Below are positions 8,690-16,022 of a stretch of DNA of 64,000 nucleotides, in pieces. The stretch covers positions 22,275 through 86,274 of the forward strand of contig JBGPHT010000011.1 in NCBI GenBank assembly GCA_041484525.1. Reading direction: 5' to 3'. Under the pieces are notes generated by a model. That model did not search any database and was not told where the DNA came from. It was given only the letters and a program-made list of their open reading frames with translations. Within the stretch, counting starts at the first letter, position 1. Every line of letters starts with the position of its first letter. Source of the DNA: JBGPHT01 sp041484525. Lineage in GTDB: Bacteria > Acidobacteriota > Terriglobia > Bryobacterales > Bryobacteraceae. The position numbers and the translations under genes are program-made.

Positions 8690-10036
8690 CTACGTCAGAT
8701 CCAGGCCTTGCAGCTTGCCTGTCGAGTCGCCGAAGTGCTCCATCCGCGCGCCCATCCGGTCCATCATGGTCAGGAACAGATTGCACATCGGGGTCTCGCG
8801 CCGATACACTACACGCCGGTCCGTCTTGATGTAATTGCCGCCGCGTCCGACGATAAGCGTCGGCAGATCCTCGTGCAGGTGGCGGTTGCCGTCCGACAGT
8901 CCCGCGCCGTAGACGATCATGAGGTTGTCGAGCAGCCTTCCGTCGCCTTCTTTGATCGTTCGCAGTTTCTCCACCCAGCCCGCGAATTGCTGCATGTGGT
9001 AGGTGTTGATCTGCGCGACTTTCTCCATGAGGTCGGGCTTGTTCTGGTGGTGCGTGAGCGGATGGTGTCCGTCGGAAATCCCGATTTCACGGTACGCCCG
9101 CGAAGTCCCTTCGTGCGTCACCAGGAACGTCATGACGCGCGTCAGGTCGGCCTGAAACGCGATCGTCATCATGTCGGTCATCAGCTTGAAATGCTCGGCG
9201 AAGTCGGCCGGCACGCCGTACGGCTTCTCCATGTGCGGATCGATCTGGGCGTTTTCCTTCTCCGCCTTTTCGAGCTGCCGCTCCACCTCGCGAATCGACG
9301 AAAGATACTCGTCCAGTTTGCGCCGGTCGGTCGGCCCGAGTCCCGCTTCCAGTTTGTGCGTATCCAGCGTGACGAAGTCGAGGATGCTGCGCCGATACCG
9401 TGCCTGCCGCGCCCGCGCCTGCGGACTCAACACCACGCCGTCGCCGAACAGCCGCTCGAACAGCGCGCGCGGATCGAGGATCGGCGGCAGCGGCTGCGTC
9501 TCGCTGCGCCATGCCAGATTATTCGTGTACGCGCAGGAGTACCCCGAATCGCAATCGCCGGATTGCCGGGCGTCTTCGAGACCGATCTCGAGCGACGGGA
9601 ACCGCGTCTGTTTTCCCACTTCGGCGGCCACCAACTGGTCGCACGAAACACCGCTTTTGATATTGGTGGTGCTCTTGGTGACCTGAACGCCGGTGAGGTA
9701 CGATCCGCAGCAGCGACCGTGGTCGCCCGCGCCATCCAGCAGCGCGCGGCCGGTGTTGTGCGTCAGGTTGCCCATCAGCAGGACGTCGTCCTTGTACGGC
9801 TCGAGCGGTTTGAGGATGCGCGGCAGTTCCGTCAGCTTGCCGTCATTGGGCGGCGTCCAGTTGCGCATGTCGATGCCGTTCGGCACGTAGACAAACGCCA
9901 TCCGCACGGGCGCTTTGCCCGGGATCTGGCTGGCGGCGAAAGAAGGCGCCATCGCGTCGAGGAAGGGAAGCGCGACCGCGGTCCCCATTCCACGCAAAAA
10001 GGTACGCCTTGGAAGGGCTTTCCGATTCAGATACAT
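8690..10036 (-). CDS. Tat-exported DUF1552 protein
   Basis: The 448-residue product starts with a twin-arginine signal (PRRTFLRGMGTAVALPFLDA). The rest matches the DUF1552 family throughout: VRMAFVYVPNGIDMRNW near the N-terminus, HTGRALLDGAGDHGR, and a C-terminal NLMIVYGAGLSDGNRHLHEDLPT region. These proteins resemble alkaline-phosphatase/sulfatase-superfamily folds in some analyses, but no function is established. In planctomycetes and Acidobacteria they are usually encoded beside a DUF1587/DUF1592 cytochrome-like protein. That partner is absent here, which is notable. Confidence 0.9.
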   Translation of the reverse strand: MYLNRKALPRRTFLRGMGTAVALPFLDAMAPSFAASQIPGKAPVRMAFVYVPNGIDMRNWTPPNDGKLTELPRILKPLEPYKDDVLLMGNLTHNTGRALLDGAGDHGRCCGSYLTGVQVTKSTTNIKSGVSCDQLVAAEVGKQTRFPSLEIGLEDARQSGDCDSGYSCAYTNNLAWRSETQPLPPILDPRALFERLFGDGVVLSPQARARQARYRRSILDFVTLDTHKLEAGLGPTDRRKLDEYLSSIREVERQLEKAEKENAQIDPHMEKPYGVPADFAEHFKLMTDMMTIAFQADLTRVMTFLVTHEGTSRAYREIGISDGHHPLTHHQNKPDLMEKVAQINTYHMQQFAGWVEKLRTIKEGDGRLLDNLMIVYGAGLSDGNRHLHEDLPTLIVGRGGNYIKTDRRVVYRRETPMCNLFLTMMDRMGARMEHFGDSTGKLQGLDLT

Positions 10037-10158
10037 CCTTCAATCCCTCGGTATAGGCTGTTTTGAATCGTATCATATTCGGCAAGCGCGTACACAATCC
10101 GGCGCCGGCGACTTCGCCGCGGACGCGCTCTAAAGAGTCCCGCACCTGACAGAAAATG

Positions 10159-10514
10159 TTAGGGATTGAACAGCGGAACGCCTGCCGTTTGAGCCGCAGG
10201 AACCAACTGAGCGTCCAAGCTCGCGAGCGGTATCCGTTCCTGCATGGCGATGTTCAGGTGGGCAGCATCGCAAACGGGCAGGCCATGCTCCTGAGCGAGC
10301 AAGAACAGGTCGTCGTAGGATGCCGGCTCATCGAGCCGTACGCTCAGTTCATTCAGCGAGATAAGGAACTGTTCGTTGTCTGCTTTGCTGATCCGGCCAC
10401 CGCGAAGCGCTACAGCCGAGAAGGAGACGGCCTGAAAAACCGCCTTTGTAATCCGTCTGCTCGTCAGGAAAACCATGCGGATGCCATCGACGCATCAATG
10501 ACAAGAGCCGCCAT
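10159..10514 (-). pseudogene. Degraded VapC-like PIN-domain toxin
   Basis: Reading the minus strand from ATG 10514 gives MAALVIDASMASAWF, the conserved PIN start with its first metal-binding Asp. A stop follows in that frame. The next frame then gives PDEQTDY and a third frame gives KAVFQAVSFSAVALRG...RISKADNEQF, running to TAA at 10159. The tail (HGLPVCDAAHLNIAMQ, PLASLDAQLV) has the later PIN aspartates. The segment that normally holds the conserved Glu (a PLEVANAL-type helix) appears deleted. At least two shifts plus a deletion mean no intact ribonuclease can be made. Confidence 0.65.
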
Positions 10515-10690
10515 CAACGGCGCCCATAGTTGATGTAGTCGCGGGACGACCAACCCTCGGGGATCCGGCTTAACGCGCTTTTGAATCTCCAGGATTCGCG
10601 CGCCGGCGTCAGCCCGCTTGCGCCGCTTCTCAGCGTCGTCAGTGGGCGAGCCGTTGGAGCCCTTCTGCTGCAGACCCGTTTGATAGACAT
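10514..10690 (-). pseudogene. Probable remnant of the cognate VapB-type antitoxin
   Basis: From ATG 10690 the minus strand encodes MSIKR and ends GWSSRDYINYGRR, with its TGA overlapping the VapC ATG by one base as in working vapBC pairs. In a second frame the same stretch gives EKRRKRADAGARILEIQKRV, the helical C-terminal region expected of such antitoxins. No single frame encodes the whole protein, so this looks like a frameshifted antitoxin. Identification rests on context and short motifs only. Confidence 0.4.
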
Positions 10691-10713
10691 CAACGCCCCG
10701 GCCGCCGTGCGTC

Positions 10714-13152
10714 CTACTGCGTCACCGCCTCCGGCTCACCCTGTGGCGCCGGCTGCTTGTGCTTGCACTCCGCATTCGGGCATTGCCACACGGTGCCGGC
10801 CTTCAGCCACTTCTCCACCATGTAGGGACTGCCGCATTCGGGGCACTTCTCGTTGATCGGCTTCCCCCACGCGACGAAGTTGCACTCAGGATACCTGCTG
10901 CAGCCGTAAAACGTCTTACCGCGTTTCGACCGGCGCTCCACCACCTCGCCTTCCGAACACTCCGGGCACTTCACGCCGATGGTCTTCTGCTTGACGTACT
11001 TGCACGTGGGGTAATTGCTGCAGGCGGTAAATTCGCCGAAGCGTCCCGACTTCAGCACCAGGTGGTTGCCGCATTGCGGGCACTTCTCCTCGAGGGCCTG
11101 GTCGGGCTTCTTCTGCTCGCCGCCGATCGGCTTCGTCGTCTTGCAGTCGGGATAGCCGGTGCACGCGAAGAACGTGCCGAAGCGTCCCTTCTTGAGGACC
11201 ATGGGGCGACCGCAGTTCTCGCAATACTCCTCGTCGCCCTGCTCCGACAGGTCCGCCTTGTCCACGTCCGGCAGGTCCACCGTCAGCTCGCGCGTGTAGG
11301 TGCACTCCGGATAGCCGGTGCAGGCGATGAAGCTGCCGTGCTTGCCCCACTTGATCACCAGCGGCTTGCCGCACTTCTCGCAAATCAAGTCGGTGGGCTT
11401 CTCCATCCGCTTGATGTCGGTCATGTGCTCTTCGGCGTGCTTCAGGTCCTTGTCGAAGCGCTCGTAAAACTCGCTCATGGCCTCGCGCCAGTCGCGCTTG
11501 CCCTCTTCGATTTCGTCCAGCTCCTCTTCCATGCGAGCCGTGTACTTCACGTCGAAGATGTCATCGAAGGCTTCGAGCAGCAGATCGGTCACCACCATTC
11601 CCAGCTCCGTCGGGAAAAAGCGGCCGCCCTCTTTCTTCACGTACTCGCGTTCCTGAATGGTCGAGATGATCGAGGCGTAGGTCGAAGGCCGTCCGACTCC
11701 GTCCGCCTCCAGTCGCTTCACCAGCGTGGCTTCGTTGTAGCGCGGCGGCGGCTCAGTGAAGTGCTGATCGGGCCGGATGGCTTTGAACTTCAGCCGCTCG
11801 CCCTCCGTCACCAGCGGCAATCGATGCCGCAACTCCTCGTCCTCTTCGTCAACCTGGTCCTTACCCTCCCGGTAAACCTTCAGGAAACCCTCGAACTTGG
11901 GCACCGATCCAGTGGCGCGGAACACGTAGTCGCCGCCGTTCTTGCCCTTGGAGGAGACGTCGATGGTGGTCTGGTCGAACACCGCCGGCATCATCTGGCA
12001 CGCCACGAAACGTTCCCAGATCAGCCGGTAAAGCTTCATTTCGTCTTCCGCCAGGTGCTTCTCGACCAGTTCCGGCGTGTACGCCATCGAGGTGGGGCGG
12101 ACCGCCTCATGCGCATCCTGCGCGTCCTTCTTGGACTTATATATGTTAGGCGAATCCGGCAGAAACTCCTTGCCGTAGCGCTCGCCGATATAGTGGCGAA
12201 CGTCGCGCACCGCGTCTTCCGAAACGCGCGTCGAATCCGTGCGCATGTAGGTAATCAGGCCGACCGCGCCCTCTTTGCCGATCTCGATGCCTTCATACAG
12301 CCGCTGCGCCAGCACCATCGTGCGCTTCACGCTGAAGCGCAGCTTGCGCGACGCTTCCTGCTGCAGCGTCGACGTGATGAACGGCGCCACCGGATTGCGC
12401 CTCTTTTCGCGCGTGCCCACCGATTTGACGGTGTAGTCGGCGCCCTCGAGCTCGGCCAGCACCGCGTCCGATGCGGCCTGCGACGCGATCTCGGGCGTTT
12501 CGTCGTTGGTCTTGAAGAGCCGCGCGGTGAGTACCGGCGGCTTCTTGGCGTTCAGATCGACGTCGATCGTCCAGTATTCCCGCTTCAGGAACGCGCGGAT
12601 TTCGCGCTCGCGTTCGACAATTACGCGCAGCGCCACGGTCTGCACGCGCCCCGCCGAGAGGCCGCGCCGCACCTTGTCCCACAACAGCGGCGAAATCTTG
12701 TAGCCCACCAGGCGATCGAGCACGCGGCGCGCCTGCTGCGCGTCCACCAGGTTCGCGTTGACTTGCCCGGGCTTCTCGAACGCCTTCTCGATAGCGCGTT
12801 TGGTGATCTCGTTGAACATCACCCGGTAGATGCGCGGCCCGCCTTTCTTGCCGTCCCGCAGCTCATCCTGCAGGTGCGAACAAATGGCTTCGCCCTCGCG
12901 ATCCGGGTCGGCCGCGAGGTACACTTCTTCCACTTTCCTGGCGGCTTGTTTCAGCTCGCTGATGAGCTTCTTCTTCCCTTCGATGACTTCGTAGCGCGGC
13001 TCGAAACCGTGCTCCACGTCTACCGCCAGATCTTTCTTGGGAAGGTCCTTGATATGTCCGAGCGAAGCTTTAACTATGTACTGCTTGCCCAGGTATTTGT
13101 TGATGGTCTTCGCCTTGGCAGGCGACTCCACGATTACCAGAGCCTTTGCCAT
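10714..13152 (-). CDS. topA: DNA topoisomerase I
   Basis: This 812-residue type IA topoisomerase relaxes negative supercoils by transient single-strand cleavage. An N-terminal Toprim domain has Glu9 (VIVESPAKAKT) and DPDREGE at 82-88; the active-site tyrosine is Tyr302 in LITYMRTDST. About five C-terminal four-cysteine zinc-finger units (CEKCG...C, CENCG...C, CPQCG...C, CPECS...C, CPECG...C) follow, a common arrangement for bacterial TopA. It lies 64 bp downstream of dprA on the same strand, the classic dprA-topA order. The long open frame on the opposite strand is a coding shadow. Confidence 0.98.
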   Translation of the reverse strand: MAKALVIVESPAKAKTINKYLGKQYIVKASLGHIKDLPKKDLAVDVEHGFEPRYEVIEGKKKLISELKQAARKVEEVYLAADPDREGEAICSHLQDELRDGKKGGPRIYRVMFNEITKRAIEKAFEKPGQVNANLVDAQQARRVLDRLVGYKISPLLWDKVRRGLSAGRVQTVALRVIVEREREIRAFLKREYWTIDVDLNAKKPPVLTARLFKTNDETPEIASQAASDAVLAELEGADYTVKSVGTREKRRNPVAPFITSTLQQEASRKLRFSVKRTMVLAQRLYEGIEIGKEGAVGLITYMRTDSTRVSEDAVRDVRHYIGERYGKEFLPDSPNIYKSKKDAQDAHEAVRPTSMAYTPELVEKHLAEDEMKLYRLIWERFVACQMMPAVFDQTTIDVSSKGKNGGDYVFRATGSVPKFEGFLKVYREGKDQVDEEDEELRHRLPLVTEGERLKFKAIRPDQHFTEPPPRYNEATLVKRLEADGVGRPSTYASIISTIQEREYVKKEGGRFFPTELGMVVTDLLLEAFDDIFDVKYTARMEEELDEIEEGKRDWREAMSEFYERFDKDLKHAEEHMTDIKRMEKPTDLICEKCGKPLVIKWGKHGSFIACTGYPECTYTRELTVDLPDVDKADLSEQGDEEYCENCGRPMVLKKGRFGTFFACTGYPDCKTTKPIGGEQKKPDQALEEKCPQCGNHLVLKSGRFGEFTACSNYPTCKYVKQKTIGVKCPECSEGEVVERRSKRGKTFYGCSRYPECNFVAWGKPINEKCPECGSPYMVEKWLKAGTVWQCPNAECKHKQPAPQGEPEAVTQ

Positions 13153-13216
13153 ATTTTCTTTCAGAATTGCGGCGCCCTATGCCGCGTCAGCATGACTGCG
13201 AATTACCCAGACGACG

Positions 13217-14392
13217 TTACCACACTTTAACAAAGTTCTTGCCGGGAAGTTGTTTGACCAAGCCGAGCATTTCCAGCTCGAACAGTGCCGCGATCAGCTC
13301 CGAGGCTGACGTATCCTGCACTCTCTCCAGCAGATGGTCCAAGTGTACGGCTACATCCACTTGCAGGTGTTCCAGCACCCGGCGCGTCACACCGGCCGGG
13401 TCGTTCAGTGCCGGGTCACTTAATAAGGATGCTGGATCGGCCGGCGGAGTTTCGCCACTTTCTGCAATTCGTTCTTTCCCTCTCTCTATTAGATGCCGGC
13501 GGGATTCAGGAGGCAGATCCGCCACCACGTCGTTCCAATCCTGCACCAGGCGGGCACCCTGTTTGATCAACAAGTTAGGGCCCCAACTGACTTTGGATGT
13601 GATGTTCCCGGGGACTGCAAATACCTCGCGCCCCTGGTCGAGCGCCAGCTTGGCCGTGATGGCGGAACCGGAATATTGCGCCCCTTCGACCACCAGGACT
13701 CCCAGACTCATACCGCTGATGATGCGATTGCGGATCGGAAAGTTCTGGGGAAATGCGATGGCGCCCATGGGAAATTCTGAAAGGATCAGTCCCTTGACCG
13801 CCAGCTCCGCCGCGAGTTTCCGGTTCTCCGAAGGATAGACGACATCCACGCCGCAGCCGAGCACCGCCACCGTATCGCCCGCCACCGAAAGTGCGCCCTT
13901 GTGCGCCGCGGTGTCGACGCCGCGCGCCATTCCACTCACGATGGTGAGGCCGGCATGCGCCAGATCGGCCGAAAGGCGCTCCGCCACGGCAAGGCCATAA
14001 GGCGTGGGACGGCGTGTGCCCACCACACCGAGCATCAACGACTCCAGCAGTTCGACGCGTCCGCGGGCAAACAACAGCACTGGCGGATCGAAGATTTCGC
14101 GCAGCGGCTGCGGATAGCGCGGATCGCCGATGCTGATCGTGACGGCCCCCGTCTGCGCCATCTTCTCCTGCTGCGCCGCGGCGTCTTCGAAGGTGCATCC
14201 GCTCGCGATCGACTGCGCCACCGTGCCGCTTGCGCCGGCAGCTTCAAGCTCGCTGCGCGACGCGCGGAAGATGGCTTCAGGACTTCGAAAGCGATCCAGG
14301 AGTTTGGCTGAAGTCCTGGCGCCCAGGCCCGGGACCAGTTTCAGAGCCAGCCAGTGAAGTTCCTCTTCCCGGCTGAGAACAGTAGATTGCAT
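13217..14392 (-). CDS. dprA: DNA-processing protein DprA
   Basis: The 391-residue product has an N-terminal SAM/helix-hairpin-helix-like region (LVPGLGARTSAKLLDRF). A Rossmann-like domain follows, with VGTRRPTPYGL, VSGMARGVDTAAH and GNITSK..GPNLLIKQGA, which are DprA signatures. A C-terminal winged-helix (VLEHLQVDVAVHLDHLLE...GLVKQLPG) completes it. DprA loads RecA on single-stranded DNA during natural transformation. No competence pilus genes are in the window, though a Flp-type pilin is at 63.4 kb. Confidence 0.96.
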   Translation of the reverse strand: MQSTVLSREEELHWLALKLVPGLGARTSAKLLDRFRSPEAIFRASRSELEAAGASGTVAQSIASGCTFEDAAAQQEKMAQTGAVTISIGDPRYPQPLREIFDPPVLLFARGRVELLESLMLGVVGTRRPTPYGLAVAERLSADLAHAGLTIVSGMARGVDTAAHKGALSVAGDTVAVLGCGVDVVYPSENRKLAAELAVKGLILSEFPMGAIAFPQNFPIRNRIISGMSLGVLVVEGAQYSGSAITAKLALDQGREVFAVPGNITSKVSWGPNLLIKQGARLVQDWNDVVADLPPESRRHLIERGKERIAESGETPPADPASLLSDPALNDPAGVTRRVLEHLQVDVAVHLDHLLERVQDTSASELIAALFELEMLGLVKQLPGKNFVKVW

Positions 14393-14474
14393 CGAGCGAG
14401 CTTACTGGATTCGACCATAGCAGGCGGCCAGTAGAGAGCGCAAGCTGCTATTCCCACCCGTCTCGCTCCTCCGT

Positions 14475-14503
14475 CACAGAGCCGTGACCGTAAGGGAGCG
14501 GTT
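14475..14503. repeat. Short dispersed hairpin repeat, copy b
   Basis: ACAGAGCCGTGACCGTAAGG followed by GAGCGGTT lies between the divergent dprA and brnT genes. The GACCG and CGGTT arms can pair (one G-U) around an 8-base loop. This copy is closest to the consensus deduced from the four copies in the window. Confidence 0.55.
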
Positions 14504-14567
14504 AGTCCGACCCCGAACAACTGCCGACTGGCTAAGCGAAGTGGTATAACAGTTACACAAGCTGGCA

Positions 14568-14846
14568 ATGCGCTTCCGTTTTAGCAAAGCCAAGAGCGAT
14601 GCTCTCAAGAACAACCCGAAGCGCGGAATCGACTTCGAGGAGGCGCAGGACGTTTTCTCGCGCCCGTATTATCAGGATCAGCGATCCGATGACCCGGAAC
14701 AGTACAGGGCGATCGGCTGGGCGAACGGTCGGCTATTCACGGTCATCTTCGAAATCCGCCAGGATAGCCTCGGCGAGTATTACCATCTCGTAACGCTATG
14801 GCGGTCGACAAGAGAGGAGACGCAACTATATGAAGCAAACGCGTGA
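14568..14846 (+). CDS. brnT: BrnT-family toxin (DUF497)
   Basis: The 92-residue protein matches the BrnT ribonuclease toxin family: FRFSKAKSDALKNNPKRGIDFEEAQDVF at the start (the family W-D-x-x-K region is altered to FSKAKSD), then RAIGWANGRLFTVIFEIR and a closing strand with LWRSTREETQLYE. BrnT cleaves RNA to arrest growth and is neutralised by BrnA. Its end overlaps brnA by 17 bp, the toxin-first order usual for brnTA. A TATAAC hexamer at 14545-14550 is a plausible -10; no convincing -35 is seen. The pair is intact, unlike the VapBC remnant 4 kb upstream. Confidence 0.88.
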   Translation: MRFRFSKAKSDALKNNPKRGIDFEEAQDVFSRPYYQDQRSDDPEQYRAIGWANGRLFTVIFEIRQDSLGEYYHLVTLWRSTREETQLYEANA

Positions 14847-15120
14847 GAGCAAGGCTCCCTCGGCCGAAACCATCGCGCGAATGGCAGATCGCGGGGAGGA
14901 TGTGTCGCGCTTCTTTACCAACCGCGGCAAGATGATGCAGCCGATCCAGCGTGTGAACGTCGACTTCACAGCTTCCATGCTGCGAGAGCTCGATGAGAGC
15001 GCAGCCGAAATGAACGTGAGCCGGCAAGCAGTAATCAAGGCTTTCGTACGCCAGGCTCTGGATCGGCATTACATGGCACAGAGCTCGCGAAAATCGGGCA
15101 AGTTACGGCGGCCTGCGTAG
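14830..15120 (+). CDS. brnA: BrnA-type antitoxin
   Basis: This 96-residue protein fits BrnA antitoxins. An N-terminal toxin-wrapping region (SAETIARMADRGEDVSRFF) is followed by a C-terminal ribbon-helix-helix DNA-binding domain (RVNVDFTASMLRELDESAAE, then NVSRQAVIKAFVRQAL). In known pairs the BrnT-BrnA complex represses its own promoter. AGGAG at 14815-14819 precedes ATG 14830. It starts inside brnT, so the two are co-translated. Confidence 0.85.
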   Translation: MKQTRESKAPSAETIARMADRGEDVSRFFTNRGKMMQPIQRVNVDFTASMLRELDESAAEMNVSRQAVIKAFVRQALDRHYMAQSSRKSGKLRRPA

Positions 15121-15148
15121 ATCGCGGCGCACCCGAGATTCACCACCC

Positions 15149-15406
15149 ATGAAGCAGGACGCGTCATTCTTCGAAGGCCACGATCCGGTGTTGATCTACA
15201 TTGCCAAGAAGTTGAAAGATGCGATCCGCCTCGAAGAAGTATTCACCGAAACCGGAGTGGATTTCGGCGTCGAAGCGGATGAGTACCGCGGCGGCGTGAT
15301 CTTCCGGCGAGTGACCGTGGGCGCATTCTTCTACGTACTGCCCTCGGCGGCCGGCGCCGCTCACGAGATCATGCGCCAGAACGGCTTCAAGCCCCACGTG
15401 CCGTAG
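15149..15406 (+). CDS. Conserved small hypothetical protein
   Basis: The 85-residue protein contains DPVLIYIAKKLKDAIRLEEVF, DFGVEADEYRGG and a strand GAFFYVLPSAAGAAHEIM. This resembles small ferredoxin-fold proteins of the DUF2007 (putative signal-transducing) type, in which a short alpha-beta domain binds an unknown ligand. The assignment is by pattern only. It lies 28 bp downstream of brnA but shares no obvious role with the toxin pair, and it precedes the sigma factor by 63 bp. Confidence 0.65.
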   Translation: MKQDASFFEGHDPVLIYIAKKLKDAIRLEEVFTETGVDFGVEADEYRGGVIFRRVTVGAFFYVLPSAAGAAHEIMRQNGFKPHVP

Positions 15407-15469
15407 CCCCCGCGTAAAATCTCGCGCCGTCCATTGTACAGAACCCCCCGAAACTGGCAGAATCAGCAC

Positions 15470-16022
15470 ATGGCGGATGTCGCCGCGCTTTTGGCGCGCT
15501 GGCAGGGCGGGGACAAATCGGCGCTCGACGAGATGCTCCCGGATGTCTACGAAGAACTCCGGCGGCTGGCCCGCATCTTCTTCAGCCACGAACGCCCGGA
15601 CCACACGCTGCAGCCTACCGAGTTGGTGCATGAAGCCTACATGAAACTCATCGACCAGCGGGCAGGTGGACTGGCGCAATCGCGCGCATTTCCTGGGCGT
15701 CGCGGCGCAGGCCATCCGCCGCGTGCTGCTGCATCACGCCGAGAACCGCGGCGCGCAGAAGCGCGAGGGCTACAGCAACCGTGTGTCGCTCGATGCCGCG
15801 CTCGAGTGCCTGGAACGCGATGCCACCGTCGATATTCTCACCCTCAATGACGCGCTGCTTCGTCTGGCGGAGTTGGATCCGCGGCAGGCCAACATCGTCG
15901 AGCTGCGCGTGTTCGGCGGCCTGACCGTCGAGGAGACGGCGGAGGTGCTCGACATCGCCCCCGCCACCGTGAAGCGGGATTGGAACGTGGCGCGCCTCTG
16001 GCTCTGGCGCCAACTGGCATGA
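15470..16022 (+). pseudogene. ECF RNA polymerase sigma factor, single-base frameshift
   Basis: From ATG 15470 the frame encodes region 2 of a sigma-70 factor (LLARWQGGDKSALDEMLPDV...LQPTELVHEAYMKLIDQR) of the kind found with Ser/Thr kinases in Acidobacteria. The frame then derails. From 15663 another frame continues QVDWRNRAHFLGVAAQAIRR and region 4 (LTVEETAEVLDIAPATVKRDW) to TGA 16020-16022. One extra G in the GGG run at 15660-15662 explains the split exactly. Repaired, the protein would be about 183 residues. The stop overlaps the kinase start (ATGA), so the pair is meant to be coupled. A homopolymer indel is a typical sequencing error, so the gene may well be intact in the organism. Confidence 0.8.

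Noticed and set aside
8708..10066. 452-codon plus-strand frame opposite the DUF1552 gene
   Set aside because: Antisense to a Tat-signal-bearing, family-matching gene; the frame encodes Arg/His/Val-rich sequence without motifs.
10759..13230. 823-codon open frame on the plus strand opposite topA
   Set aside because: Fully antisense to a clear topA; residues are Leu/Arg/His-rich as in high-GC shadows, with no family motif.
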